DNA of 64,000 nt from Rhodanobacter soli (lineage in GTDB: Bacteria; Pseudomonadota; Gammaproteobacteria; Xanthomonadales; Rhodanobacteraceae). This document shows, one piece after another, positions 55,713-64,000 of this stretch. The notes beneath the pieces were generated by a model. The model ran no database searches. It had not been told where the DNA came from and saw only the letters and a program-made list of their open reading frames with translations. The stretch covers positions 186,001-250,000 of the forward strand of contig NZ_JBEPSD010000001.1 of the NCBI RefSeq assembly GCF_040548735.1. The letters are read 5' to 3'. Every line of letters starts with the position of its first letter. Positions within the stretch are counted from its first letter, which is position 1. A program made the position numbers and the translations under genes.

Positions 55713-55735
55713 CGATGCTTGCGCGAACGAGCGGC

Positions 55736-57898
55736 TTACTTCGCCGGCACGCCCATTTCCTTCAGCAGGTTGTCGGCGTGGTCGAGGTGGTGCATCACCC
55801 ACAGCATGTAGCGCACGTCGACCTGGATCGAGCGGTTGAGCTGCGGGTTGAACAGCCAGTCGCCGCTGACCGACTCCCAGTTGCCGTCGAACGCCAGGCC
55901 GACCAGTTGGCCGTTCGCGTCCATCGCCGGCGAGCCGGAGTTGCCGCCGGTGATGTCCAGGTCGGCGAGGAAGTTGACCGGCAGCGTGCCCTGCTTCGGC
56001 GAGGCGTAGCCGTCGAACGCCTTGGCCTTGATCGCAGCCAGTTCGGCCTTCGGCGAATTGAACGGCTCCACGCCGGTGTCCTTCTCGACGATGCCCTGCG
56101 CGGTGGTGAACGGCGCGTAGCTGACGCCGTCGCGCGGCGCCACGCCCTGCACGTTGCCGAAGGTGACGCGCAGCGAGCTGTTCGCATCCGGGTAGACCGG
56201 CAGCTTCTGCGAGTCCTTCCACGCGATCATTGCCTGCATGTAACGCGGACGCAGCTTGCTCAGCTCGCCATCGCGGGCGTCGGCCTGGTCTTCCAGCGTC
56301 TTCAGCTGCGGCTGCACTGCGCGGGCGAGCTTGAGCATGCTGTCGCTGCTGGCGTCGATCGCCTTGCTGTCGGCGTCGAACCATTTCATGCGCTCATCGA
56401 CGTTGCCGAGCTTGCTGCCGGCGTACAACGCGGCGACCTTCTGCTTCAGCTGGGCCTCGGTCTTCGCACCATCGAGCCACGCGTCCAGTGCGGGCAGTCG
56501 CTGTGTCTGTGGCAACGCCACGTAACGCTTCAAGCCGTAGACCATGAACTGCTGGTCGACGCCCGGATCGTAGCGGCGATCCATCTGCTTCAGGCCGCCT
56601 TCGATGCGCACCCAATCGCGCTGCTGGTAGCCGGCGTCCCGGTCGAGGTCGGCCTTGGGCCGTTCCTTCGCCAGGTGGGTCAGCCGGACCGCCGTGCTGA
56701 ACAGCGAGGCGCGGCTCACCAGGCCGATGGCCAGGTCACGCTCGCGATTGGCCTGGTCGGCGGCAATCTGCTGGCGCAGCTTGCCGATGTCGGCGGCCAG
56801 CGCGGTGTTTTCGGCGCCGCCCTGCTGCTTCAGCCAGGCTTCGAGCTGCGCTTCCTGCCCCCGCTTCACCGTGACCGCGTCGGCGCGATGCAGGCCTTCG
56901 AGCTGGCCGCCGAAGTTCTTCAGGTAGTTGTTGAGGCCGGCGACCATGCTGGCGTATTTCACCGCCACCTTGGGATCGGCCTTGCCGGCTGTGTTGATGA
57001 TGTTCAACGTGTCCTCGTACACCTTGATCTGGGTCGGATAGACCCAGTCGATCGAGCTCTGCACCTCGTTGGCGAGGCGGTAGCGGTTGGTGCGGCCCGG
57101 GTAGCCGACCACCATCACGTAGTCGCCCTGCTCCACGCCCTGCGGATTCACCTTGAGCACGTGCTTCGGCCGGTACGGCACATTGTCCTTCGAGAAGGCA
57201 GCCGACTTGCCGTCCTTCGAGACGTAGGCGCGCAGGTAGCCGAAGTCGCCGGTGTGGCGCGGCCACATCCAGTTGTCGACGTCGCCACCGAACTTGCCGA
57301 TCGACTCCGGCGGCGCGTAGACCAGGCGCACGTCCTTGATTTCCAGCTGCTTGATCAGCTGGTAGCTGTAGCCACCGTGGAAGGTGTAGACATCGCAGCG
57401 GTAGCCTTCGCTCTCGCAGGCCTTGACCTGCTCCTTGATCGCCAGCTCAATCGCCTTGTAGCGCTCGGCGCCGCTCATGCCGTCATTGAGCTTCGCGGTG
57501 ATCGCCTTGGTGACGTCGCGGATTTCCTCGGTGACGAAGATCCGCGAGGACGGGCCGGCAGAGAGCTCATCCGCCTGGGTCTTCGCCAGGAAGCCCTTCT
57601 CGATCAGGTTGTTCTCCGGGGTGGAGTTCAGCTGCAGCGCGCCGTAGACGCAGTGGTGGTTGCTCACCACCAGGCCTTCCGGCGAGACGAACGAGGCGGT
57701 GCAACCGCCCAGGCTGACGATCGCACCCATCGGGTAGGCGGTGAGGTCGGTCAGCGTCTTCGGATCGAGCTTCAAGCCATGCTGCTGCAGCGTGGCGGCG
57801 ATGCCCGGCAGTTGGGCGGGCTGCCACATGCCTTCGACGGCGTGGGCGGACGAGATGAGGCCGATGGATACGGCGGCAGCGAGCAATAGACGGCGCAC
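55736..57898 (-). CDS. S46 family dipeptidyl-peptidase, DPP7-type
   Basis: A 720-residue exported serine peptidase. The signal peptide is MRRLLLAAAVSIGLISSAHA. Catalytic residues are His in VSNHHCVYGA (81/82), Asp218 (RHTGDFGYL) and Ser654 (TGGNSGSPAMD), in a chymotrypsin-fold with a large helical insert. The specificity position (family number 673) is Gly672 in LAFDGNWE, which in this family marks DPP7, preferring hydrophobic P1 residues. Cys66 and Cys83 could form a disulfide near the active His. It releases dipeptides from free N-termini in the periplasm. It is adjacent to a second S46 gene on the same strand. Confidence 0.93.
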   Translation of the reverse strand: MRRLLLAAAVSIGLISSAHAVEGMWQPAQLPGIAATLQQHGLKLDPKTLTDLTAYPMGAIVSLGGCTASFVSPEGLVVSNHHCVYGALQLNSTPENNLIEKGFLAKTQADELSAGPSSRIFVTEEIRDVTKAITAKLNDGMSGAERYKAIELAIKEQVKACESEGYRCDVYTFHGGYSYQLIKQLEIKDVRLVYAPPESIGKFGGDVDNWMWPRHTGDFGYLRAYVSKDGKSAAFSKDNVPYRPKHVLKVNPQGVEQGDYVMVVGYPGRTNRYRLANEVQSSIDWVYPTQIKVYEDTLNIINTAGKADPKVAVKYASMVAGLNNYLKNFGGQLEGLHRADAVTVKRGQEAQLEAWLKQQGGAENTALAADIGKLRQQIAADQANRERDLAIGLVSRASLFSTAVRLTHLAKERPKADLDRDAGYQQRDWVRIEGGLKQMDRRYDPGVDQQFMVYGLKRYVALPQTQRLPALDAWLDGAKTEAQLKQKVAALYAGSKLGNVDERMKWFDADSKAIDASSDSMLKLARAVQPQLKTLEDQADARDGELSKLRPRYMQAMIAWKDSQKLPVYPDANSSLRVTFGNVQGVAPRDGVSYAPFTTAQGIVEKDTGVEPFNSPKAELAAIKAKAFDGYASPKQGTLPVNFLADLDITGGNSGSPAMDANGQLVGLAFDGNWESVSGDWLFNPQLNRSIQVDVRYMLWVMHHLDHADNLLKEMGVPAK

Positions 57899-58015
57899 GG
57901 GAATCTCCTGATGAAAATCTGCCCGCGAAAGCGGGCAAAAGGGTGACGCAATAACTTACGACTTATGCCCGACCCGGACGACCGCGGCATATGCCGCAAG
58001 TCATGCCTGCGACAT

Positions 58016-60175
58016 TCAGCGCGCCGGCACGCCCAATTCCTTCAGCAGTTGCGGCGCCGGGTAGACCTTGTCCATCAACCAGCGCATGTAGCGCATGTCG
58101 ACGTGGATCGCGCGCTTGTAGCGCGGGTCGAACATCCAGCTGGCGCTGACCGCTTCCCAGTTGCTGTCGAAGTTGAGGCCGACCAGTTCGCCCTTCGCAT
58201 TCAGCACCGGCGAGCCGGAGTTGCCGCCGGTGGTGTCGAGGTTACTGAGGAAGTTCACCGGCATCACGCCGGACTTCGGATCCAGGTAGCCGGCGTAGTC
58301 GGCTTTGGCGATCGCGTCCAGCAGCGGCTTCGGCGCATCGAACGGCGCGATGCCGGTGTTCTTCTCGACGATGCCGGCGGTGCTGGTCAGCGGCTCGTAG
58401 CCCACCGCGTCGCGTGCCTTCAGCGGGGTGACCTTGCCGTAGCTCACGCGCAGGGTGGAGTTCGCATCCGGATACACCGCGCGGCCCTGCTGTTCGCGAT
58501 AGGCGATCAATGCCTGCATGTAAGCCGGGCGCAGCCGCAGCAAGTCGCCCTCGCGCGCCTTGCGTTCGTCGTCGATGCGCAGCAGTGCGGGCTGCAGCTT
58601 CGCGGCCAGTTGCAGCAGGCTGTCGTCGGCCGTGGCCAGCGCCGCGGCGTCGGCGTCCATCCAGTGCAGGCGCTGCGCTTCGTCGCCCAGTTTGGTGGCG
58701 GCGTAGACGCGATCCAGCGTGGCTGTCAGCTCGGCTGGGGTGCGGCCGAGCGCAGCATCGAACTCCGCCACGTGTTGCGCGGCGGGCAATTGCTGGTAAC
58801 GGGCCAGCAACGCGCCCAGCAAGCGCTTCTCGACCGCCGGATCGTAGCGGCGCTGGACCTGGCGCAGGCCGCCGGCGATCAGCTCCTCGTCGCGTTGCTG
58901 GTAGCCGTCCTCGCGCTCGGCGTCGGGCTTGGCGCGTTCGTGCGCCAACCGCTGCAGGCGCAGCGCCGAGCGCATCAGCTGGGTCTGTGACTGGATCAGG
59001 CCGAGCAGCAGGTCGCGCTCGCGCGTGGCTTTGCCATCGGCAATCAGCGTCATCGCCGCGTCAATCTGCGGGCGCAGCGCCTTCGCCGTGGCCTGCTTGT
59101 CCAGCCAGGCCAGCATCGCCGCTTCGTCCTTTTGCCGCACGGCGACCGCATCGCTGCGCTTGAGGCCTTCCAGCTCGCCGCTGAAGCGCTTGATATTGTT
59201 CTTCAGCGATTGCAGCTGCGAGGCGTAGCGGATCTTCGCCTGGGCATCTTTTTCGCCTGCATCCTCGATCACGTCCTGCAACTGCTTCATTGCCGCCACC
59301 GCCGTGGGCAGGCGCCACTGCACCTGGTCGGCGAACTCGGCGGCGCTGCGATGGCGGTAGGTGGTGCCGGGATAGCCGGCCAGCATCACGTAATCGCCGG
59401 CGTTGACGCCTTCGCGGGCGATCTGCAGATGCGCGGGCGGCGTGTAGGGCTTGTTGTTCTTCGAGTAATCCGCCGGCTTGCCGTCCGGCCCGACGTAGGC
59501 GCGCAGCACGGTGAAGTCGCCGCTGTGGCGCGGCCACATGAAGTTGTCCACCTCGTCGCCGTAGTTGCCGATCGCGCGCGGCGGCGCGTAGACCAGCCGC
59601 ACATCGCGCAGCTCCAGTTGCTTCACCAGGTAGAAATCGCGGCCGTAGAACATGTTGACGACGCTGCAGCGCATGCCGGCTTCGCGCTCGCACGCGGCGA
59701 CCAGCGCCTTGCCCGCCGCATCCACCGCGCCGTAGTAGGCGCGGCCGGTCTTGCCGCGGGCGTTGGCCAGCACCTGGTCGGTAACCTGGTCGAAGCCGAC
59801 CGTGACGCGCAGGCGGAAGTCCGGGTTGGCCGGCAGCTCCTCGCTGCGGCTGGCCGCCACGTAGCCCTGCTCGATCAGGTTGCGCTGCGCGTTGCTGTTG
59901 TACTGGATCACCCCGAACGCGACGTGGTGGTTGGTCAGCACCAGGCCCTGGTCGCTGACGAAGGCGCCGGTGGCGCCGCCGACCTTGACCACCGCGCTGA
60001 GCGGCGGCCGGGTCAAGTCGGCCAGCGCGGCGGAATCGCCCCGGTAGCCGGCGGCCTTCAGCTGCTGGCCGATCGACGGTAACTGCGACGGCATCCACAT
60101 GCCCTCGTCCGCCTGTGCCAGCGGGCTCAACGACATCGCCACCGCGGTGGACCACAGCATCCTCTTCAATCGCAT
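58016..60175 (-). CDS. S46 family dipeptidyl-peptidase, DPP11-like by specificity residue
   Basis: A 719-residue paralogue of the downstream S46 gene. The signal peptide is MRLKRMLWSTAVAMSLSPLA with cleavage near AQA|DEG. Catalytic His is in LTNHHVAFGV (83/84), Asp in the RHSGDFTVL segment, and Ser653 in TGGNSGSPVLN. The specificity position is Ser671 (LNFDSNWEA). Arg or Ser at this site is known to mark DPP11, which cuts after Asp or Glu. Both Cys of the paralogue's putative disulfide are replaced (Ala and Val). The ATG at 60175 with GAGGA upstream is chosen. Confidence 0.92.
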   Translation of the reverse strand: MRLKRMLWSTAVAMSLSPLAQADEGMWMPSQLPSIGQQLKAAGYRGDSAALADLTRPPLSAVVKVGGATGAFVSDQGLVLTNHHVAFGVIQYNSNAQRNLIEQGYVAASRSEELPANPDFRLRVTVGFDQVTDQVLANARGKTGRAYYGAVDAAGKALVAACEREAGMRCSVVNMFYGRDFYLVKQLELRDVRLVYAPPRAIGNYGDEVDNFMWPRHSGDFTVLRAYVGPDGKPADYSKNNKPYTPPAHLQIAREGVNAGDYVMLAGYPGTTYRHRSAAEFADQVQWRLPTAVAAMKQLQDVIEDAGEKDAQAKIRYASQLQSLKNNIKRFSGELEGLKRSDAVAVRQKDEAAMLAWLDKQATAKALRPQIDAAMTLIADGKATRERDLLLGLIQSQTQLMRSALRLQRLAHERAKPDAEREDGYQQRDEELIAGGLRQVQRRYDPAVEKRLLGALLARYQQLPAAQHVAEFDAALGRTPAELTATLDRVYAATKLGDEAQRLHWMDADAAALATADDSLLQLAAKLQPALLRIDDERKAREGDLLRLRPAYMQALIAYREQQGRAVYPDANSTLRVSYGKVTPLKARDAVGYEPLTSTAGIVEKNTGIAPFDAPKPLLDAIAKADYAGYLDPKSGVMPVNFLSNLDTTGGNSGSPVLNAKGELVGLNFDSNWEAVSASWMFDPRYKRAIHVDMRYMRWLMDKVYPAPQLLKELGVPAR

Positions 60176-60327
60176 CGAACCCGTCCTCGTGAGCAATCGC
60201 ATAAACTTGCGACCATAGTTTGCCGAGGCGCCCCCGGCAAGGTGCCGGCCCGAAAACCGTTGCCGACGGTCGCGTTCTATAATCTCCGTTTCCCCGCCCT
60301 CCCCGCGGGCCAACCGATGGATTCCCC

Positions 60328-61362
60328 ATGCCGCAGACGATGAAAGCCCTGGTCAAGCGCAAGCCCGAACAGGGCATCTGGATGGAAGAAGTGCCGCTGC
60401 CGCAGGTCGGCCCGAACGAGGTATTGATCAAGATCGAGAAGACCGCGATCTGCGGCACCGACCTGCACATCTACAAGTGGGACGAGTGGAGCCAGCGCAC
60501 GATCAAGCCCGGCCTGACCATCGGCCACGAATTTGTCGGCCGCATCGCGGAGATCGGCCCGGGCGTGACCGGCTACAAGATCGGCGACCGCGTCTCCGCC
60601 GAAGGGCACATCGTCTGCGGCCATTGCCGCAACTGCCGCGCCGGCCGCCAGCACCTGTGCCCGAACACGATCGGCATCGGCGTGAACCGCAACGGCGCAT
60701 TCGCCGAGTACATGACCATGCCGGCCTCGAACCTGTGGCCGATCCCGGACCAGATCCCGTCCGAGCTGGCCGCGTTCTTCGACCCGTACGGCAACGCCGC
60801 GCACTGCGCGCTGGAATTCGACATGATCGGCGAAGACGTGCTGATCACCGGCGCCGGCCCGATCGGCATCATCGCCGCCGGCATCGCCAAGCACGTGGGT
60901 GCGCGCAACGTGGTGGTCACCGACGTCAACGACTATCGCCTGAAGCTGGCCGCCGACATGGGAGCCACCCGCGTGGTCAACGTCACCAACCAGTCGCTCA
61001 AGGACGTGATGAAGGACCTGCACATGGAGGGCTTCGACGTGGGCCTGGAAATGAGCGGCAACCCGCGCGCGTTCAACGACATGCTCGACTGCATGTACCA
61101 CGGCGGCAAGATCGCCCTGCTCGGCATCCAGCCCAAGGGCGCCGGTATCGACTGGGACCGGGTGATCTTCAAGGGCCTCACCCTGCAGGGCATCTATGGC
61201 CGGCGCATGTACGAGACCTGGTACAAGATGACCCAGATGGTGCTGACCGGCTTCCCGCTGCAGAAGGTGCTGACCCACCAGATCCATATCGACGACTTCC
61301 AGAAGGGCTTCGACCTGATGGATGCCGGCACCTGCGGCAAGGTCGTCTGTTCCTGGCATTGA
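60328..61362 (+). CDS. tdh: L-threonine 3-dehydrogenase
   Basis: A 344-residue zinc-dependent medium-chain dehydrogenase that oxidises threonine to 2-amino-3-ketobutyrate with NAD+. The catalytic zinc site has Cys in [16 protein letters not shown] and GHEFVGRI; the structural zinc set is [15 protein letters not shown]. The dinucleotide fold is [20 protein letters not shown]. The second ATG (60340, [15 protein letters not shown]) corresponds to the E. coli start; the ATG at 60328 adds four residues. kbl, which would cleave the product to glycine, is not adjacent. Confidence 0.96.
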   Translation: MPQTMKALVKRKPEQGIWMEEVPLPQVGPNEVLIKIEKTAICGTDLHIYKWDEWSQRTIKPGLTIGHEFVGRIAEIGPGVTGYKIGDRVSAEGHIVCGHCRNCRAGRQHLCPNTIGIGVNRNGAFAEYMTMPASNLWPIPDQIPSELAAFFDPYGNAAHCALEFDMIGEDVLITGAGPIGIIAAGIAKHVGARNVVVTDVNDYRLKLAADMGATRVVNVTNQSLKDVMKDLHMEGFDVGLEMSGNPRAFNDMLDCMYHGGKIALLGIQPKGAGIDWDRVIFKGLTLQGIYGRRMYETWYKMTQMVLTGFPLQKVLTHQIHIDDFQKGFDLMDAGTCGKVVCSWH

Positions 61363-61410
61363 GCCACGAGGCGACGTCCAGTCGTTGCACGACCCGAACC
61401 ACTGACCCTG

Positions 61411-61444
61411 ACCGCTCGCGACCTGCCTGAAGATCGCGAGCGGT
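61411..61444 (+). terminator. Hairpin after tdh
   Basis: An 11-bp perfect stem ACCGCTCGCGA/TCGCGAGCGGT (61411-61421/61434-61444) has a 12-nt loop, followed by GTTCCC. It is probably the tdh terminator, weak in T. Confidence 0.55.
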
Positions 61445-61547
61445 GTTCCCGCGTTAAGCCCGGTCGCGGTAGATTCTGTCACCAGCCCATCCGCCATGAA
61501 GGCGGAGCGGGTCGAACCAAGCCATTCAGCATCTCCAGGGAGTCGGT

Positions 61548-64000
61548 ATGTCCGGGTCGAGCTTGTCGCGGCTGCGCGCGTCCTTGCGTGCATCCTGGGG
61601 TTCCGCACGCACGCGTGCACAGCAGCTGAGTCACTCGTCCCGCGCCCGCCGTATCGCCGCGATCCTCGCAGCCGTGCTGCTGGTCTACGCCCTGCTCGGC
61701 TTCCTTGCCGCCCCGCCGCTGCTGCGCAACTACCTGCAGAACCATTCCGCGGAGATGCTGGGACGGCCGCTGAGTCTCGGGCAGGTGCGCTTCAATCCGT
61801 TCACGCTGGACCTGCGGGTCGGCAAGCTGCACCTGCCCGAGGCGGACGGCCGGACTCCGTTCGTCGACATCGACCAGCTCACGCTCAACGCGTCGTGGGG
61901 CTCGCTGTTCCGCCTGGCCCCGGTGCTGGACGAACTGCGGCTCGATCAGCCGCGTATCGCCATCGCGCGGGGCAAGGACCGGCGTTTCAACTTCACCGAC
62001 CTGGTCGAGCGCTTCACCGCGAAGCCGTCTTCGCCGGACAGCCAGCCGGCGCGTTTCTCGCTCTCCAACATCAGCGTCCACGGCGGCGACATCCGCTTCG
62101 ACGACCGCCTGCTGGGCGCGCAGCACCACATCGAGAAGCTCGAACTGGGCATCCCGTTCCTGGCCAACCTGCCCAGCTCCACCGACATTTTCGTGCAGCC
62201 GCTGCTGGCCATGACGGTGGACGGCAGCGCGTTGCGCATCGACGGCCAGACCAAGCCGTTCGCCAGCGACCGCGAATCGACCATCGGCTTCCAGCTCGAC
62301 CGGCTCGACCTGCCGCGCTACCTGGGCTATGTGCCGGCGGCGATGCCGGTGGCGATTCCCAAGGGCCTGCTCAGCGGCAAGTTGTCCCTGCACTTCGTGC
62401 AGGCGCAGCCGACGCCGCAGTTGCAGCTCACCGGCAACCTGCAACTGGACGACTTCGCGCTCGACAGCAGTCGCGGCGAGGCCATCGCCAGGCTGGGACA
62501 CGGCAACATCGAACTGACCGACGTGCAACCGCTGGCCTCGCGCTACCACCTCGGCGCAATGCAACTGGAACGCGCCGCGCTGTTCTACACACAGCATGCC
62601 GGCGGCCACAGCAACTTCGATACGCTCATGCCGCCTCCGGCCAAGGCCGACGACAAGGCGCCGCCGACCGACCTGCGCATCGCCGCGCTCACGCTGCAGG
62701 ACAGCGCGCTCACCTACGCCGACGCCAATCAGGCCAAGCTGCAGCTGACCCGACTGCATGGCAGTCTGCTCGGCCTGGGCACGCTCGCCGGACCACCCGG
62801 CAAACTCGATCTGGCCAGCCAGCTTGCCGGCGGCAGCCTCAGCGCGCGGGGCGATGTCGACCTCGCCGCCAGCCGCTATGCCGGTGCGATCGAACTGAAA
62901 CAGGTGGCTCTCGTGCCGCTGCAGGCGCTGGCCGCATCCGCCACCGCGGCACGCATCGCGAAAGGCAAGCTCGACGCCAGTGGCCAGCTGCGACTGGACT
63001 GGGGCAAGGCATTCAATGTCCACATCGAGCCGGCCCGACTCGGCATCAGCGACTTCGCGCTGGAGCCGCAGGCCAGGGGGCTGGCTGCACCGGTGGCCTG
63101 GCACAAGCTGGATGCCGGCATCACCCGCCTCGACCTGGCTACCCGCAACGCGCAACTGGACAAGGTCACGGTGAACGGCCTGCAGGTCGACGCCGTGCGT
63201 AAGCGCGACGACCGGATCAACCTGACCAGCCTGTTCGCCAGCAAGCATGCCGCACCTGCCAGCAATGACGAAGGCCCGGCCTGGCGCTGGAGCATCGCCC
63301 GCCTCAGCCTCGAACAGGGTTCGCTGCGTCTCACCGATCGCAGCATCGATGGTGCCAAACCGACATCGCTGCTCATCGAGGCGCTCAACGGCAATATCGA
63401 AGAACTCGGCGACAAGCTCGACCAGCCGCGCCGGGTCAAGCTGGAAGGCCGTATCGGCAAGGGCAGCTTCGCCACCGCCGGCACGCTGCAGCCGCTGCCC
63501 GCGGTGGCCGACCTGCAGCTGACCACCAAGCGGCTGGACATCGCCGGCTTCGTGCCCTATGCCAGCGTGCCGTTGAACGTGGACGTCACCAGCGCCCGCC
63601 TCAGCAGCGACGGCAAGCTGCATTACGACGGCCGCCACACTGAGCCCCGCTTCGACTACACGGGCAACGCCGCATTCGAGCGCGTGCGCATGCAGGACAA
63701 GCTCACCGGCGACGACTTCATGCGCTGGCGTTCGTTGAGCGGTTCGCGCATCGACCTGCGCTACGGTCATGGCACGCCGCGCGTGCATCTGGGCGGGCTG
63801 GTGCTGGATGCGTTCTACGCGCGCGTCATCGTCAACAGCAACGGACGCCTGAACCTGTCGGACGTGATCGCCAACGGCGAACAGGCGCCGGTATCGGTGA
63901 CCCGCGCCGCGAACAACACACCGGCGGCGCCGCAGCCGGCGCCCAGCGCACCCACGGCGCCCGCCGCGGACATCCGTATCGGCGAGGTTACCCTGGCCAA
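61548..64000 (+). CDS. DUF748/AsmA-like envelope protein (3' end outside window)
   Basis: An open frame of at least 817 codons with no stop before the window edge. The ATG at 61548 has AGGGAG upstream. After a basic N-terminus there is one hydrophobic anchor (RIAAILAAVLLVYALLGFLA). The repeating AsmA-type pattern follows: LGQVRFNPFTLDLRVGKLHL, SLSNISVHGGDIRFDDRL and AFERVRMQDKL-type beta-rich repeats with SVDR/LDL motifs. This is the DUF748 family of periplasmic AsmA-like proteins related to lipid-transport bridges (TamB/YhdP class). Ala/Pro-rich linkers lie near the visible end. The precise role is unknown. Confidence 0.85.
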   Translation, partial: MSGSSLSRLRASLRASWGSARTRAQQLSHSSRARRIAAILAAVLLVYALLGFLAAPPLLRNYLQNHSAEMLGRPLSLGQVRFNPFTLDLRVGKLHLPEADGRTPFVDIDQLTLNASWGSLFRLAPVLDELRLDQPRIAIARGKDRRFNFTDLVERFTAKPSSPDSQPARFSLSNISVHGGDIRFDDRLLGAQHHIEKLELGIPFLANLPSSTDIFVQPLLAMTVDGSALRIDGQTKPFASDRESTIGFQLDRLDLPRYLGYVPAAMPVAIPKGLLSGKLSLHFVQAQPTPQLQLTGNLQLDDFALDSSRGEAIARLGHGNIELTDVQPLASRYHLGAMQLERAALFYTQHAGGHSNFDTLMPPPAKADDKAPPTDLRIAALTLQDSALTYADANQAKLQLTRLHGSLLGLGTLAGPPGKLDLASQLAGGSLSARGDVDLAASRYAGAIELKQVALVPLQALAASATAARIAKGKLDASGQLRLDWGKAFNVHIEPARLGISDFALEPQARGLAAPVAWHKLDAGITRLDLATRNAQLDKVTVNGLQVDAVRKRDDRINLTSLFASKHAAPASNDEGPAWRWSIARLSLEQGSLRLTDRSIDGAKPTSLLIEALNGNIEELGDKLDQPRRVKLEGRIGKGSFATAGTLQPLPAVADLQLTTKRLDIAGFVPYASVPLNVDVTSARLSSDGKLHYDGRHTEPRFDYTGNAAFERVRMQDKLTGDDFMRWRSLSGSRIDLRYGHGTPRVHLGGLVLDAFYARVIVNSNGRLNLSDVIANGEQAPVSVTRAANNTPAAPQPAPSAPTAPAADIRIGEVTLA

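Noticed and set aside
61479..63788. 769-codon open frame on the minus strand
   Set aside because: It is opposite the DUF748 gene, has a repetitive Gln/Arg/Val/Ala composition without domains and arises from GC-rich third positions.

Overview
The window is about 64 kb of GC-rich, densely packed bacterial chromosome. Gene content and order point to a gammaproteobacterium of the Xanthomonadales, most like the Rhodanobacteraceae (Rhodanobacter, Dyella and relatives). Pointers are the serC-pheA-aroA cluster, miaA-hfq-hflX-hflK-hflC-DUF2065-purA, nudJ-mnmA-hflD, a HU protein with a Lys/Ala-rich N-terminus, two S46 dipeptidyl-peptidases, and a pst-phoU operon beside an OprO/OprP-type porin. I see no rRNA, prophage, insertion sequence or CRISPR array. 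The genus is inference.

Layout. 1-5.2 kb: end of an N-carbamoylputrescine amidase gene, a TraB-family membrane protein, tRNA-Leu(UAA), HU and a membrane GGDEF-EAL protein. 5.2-13.6 kb (minus strand): tRNA-Cys, two identical tRNA-Gly genes, pgsA, uvrC, kdsB, aroA, pheA, serC and an FHA-like membrane protein. This keeps the Gly-Cys-Leu tRNA neighbourhood that follows uvrC-pgsA in enterobacteria. 13.7-19.5 kb: a PHA-granule-region protein, infA, clpA, clpS, nudJ, mnmA, hflD. 19.6-26.6 kb: a phosphate-starvation region (porin, RNase T, pstS-pstC-pstA-pstB-phoU) with two probable Pho boxes. 26.6-31.5 kb: sugE/gdx behind a guanidine-II riboswitch, a small membrane protein, rlmB, rnr, tRNA-Leu(CAG), a 53-nt tandem repeat and a VOC protein. 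31.6-34.8 kb: gcvP behind a tandem glycine riboswitch.

34.8-45.8 kb is the most accessory part: a PAS-GGDEF diguanylate cyclase, a secreted M1 aminopeptidase, a GAF plus class III cyclase-like protein, a DUF4157 protein with a second metalloprotease-like domain, an 88-residue hypothetical protein, an ECF sigma/anti-sigma pair, and a divergent secreted subtilase followed by a secreted Ala/Gly/Asn/Ser-rich protein. 45.9-50.5 kb: alr and dadA (D-alanine catabolism) diverging from an Lrp-type regulator, then purA and a DUF2065 protein. 50.5-55.4 kb: hflC, hflK, hflX, hfq, miaA. 55.5-64 kb: an unlisted 37-residue membrane ORF, two S46 peptidases, tdh, and the start of a DUF748/AsmA-like protein that runs off the window.

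Linked functions include phosphate uptake and its control, amino-acid turnover (gcvP with its glycine sensor, tdh, dadA-alr, secreted peptidases), c-di-GMP signalling (one enzyme with an I-site, one without) and RNA metabolism (rnr, rlmB, mnmA, miaA, hfq, RNase T). The least understood loci are the DUF4157 protein at 40.3 kb and the sigma/anti-sigma/subtilase/low-complexity cluster at 42-46 kb.
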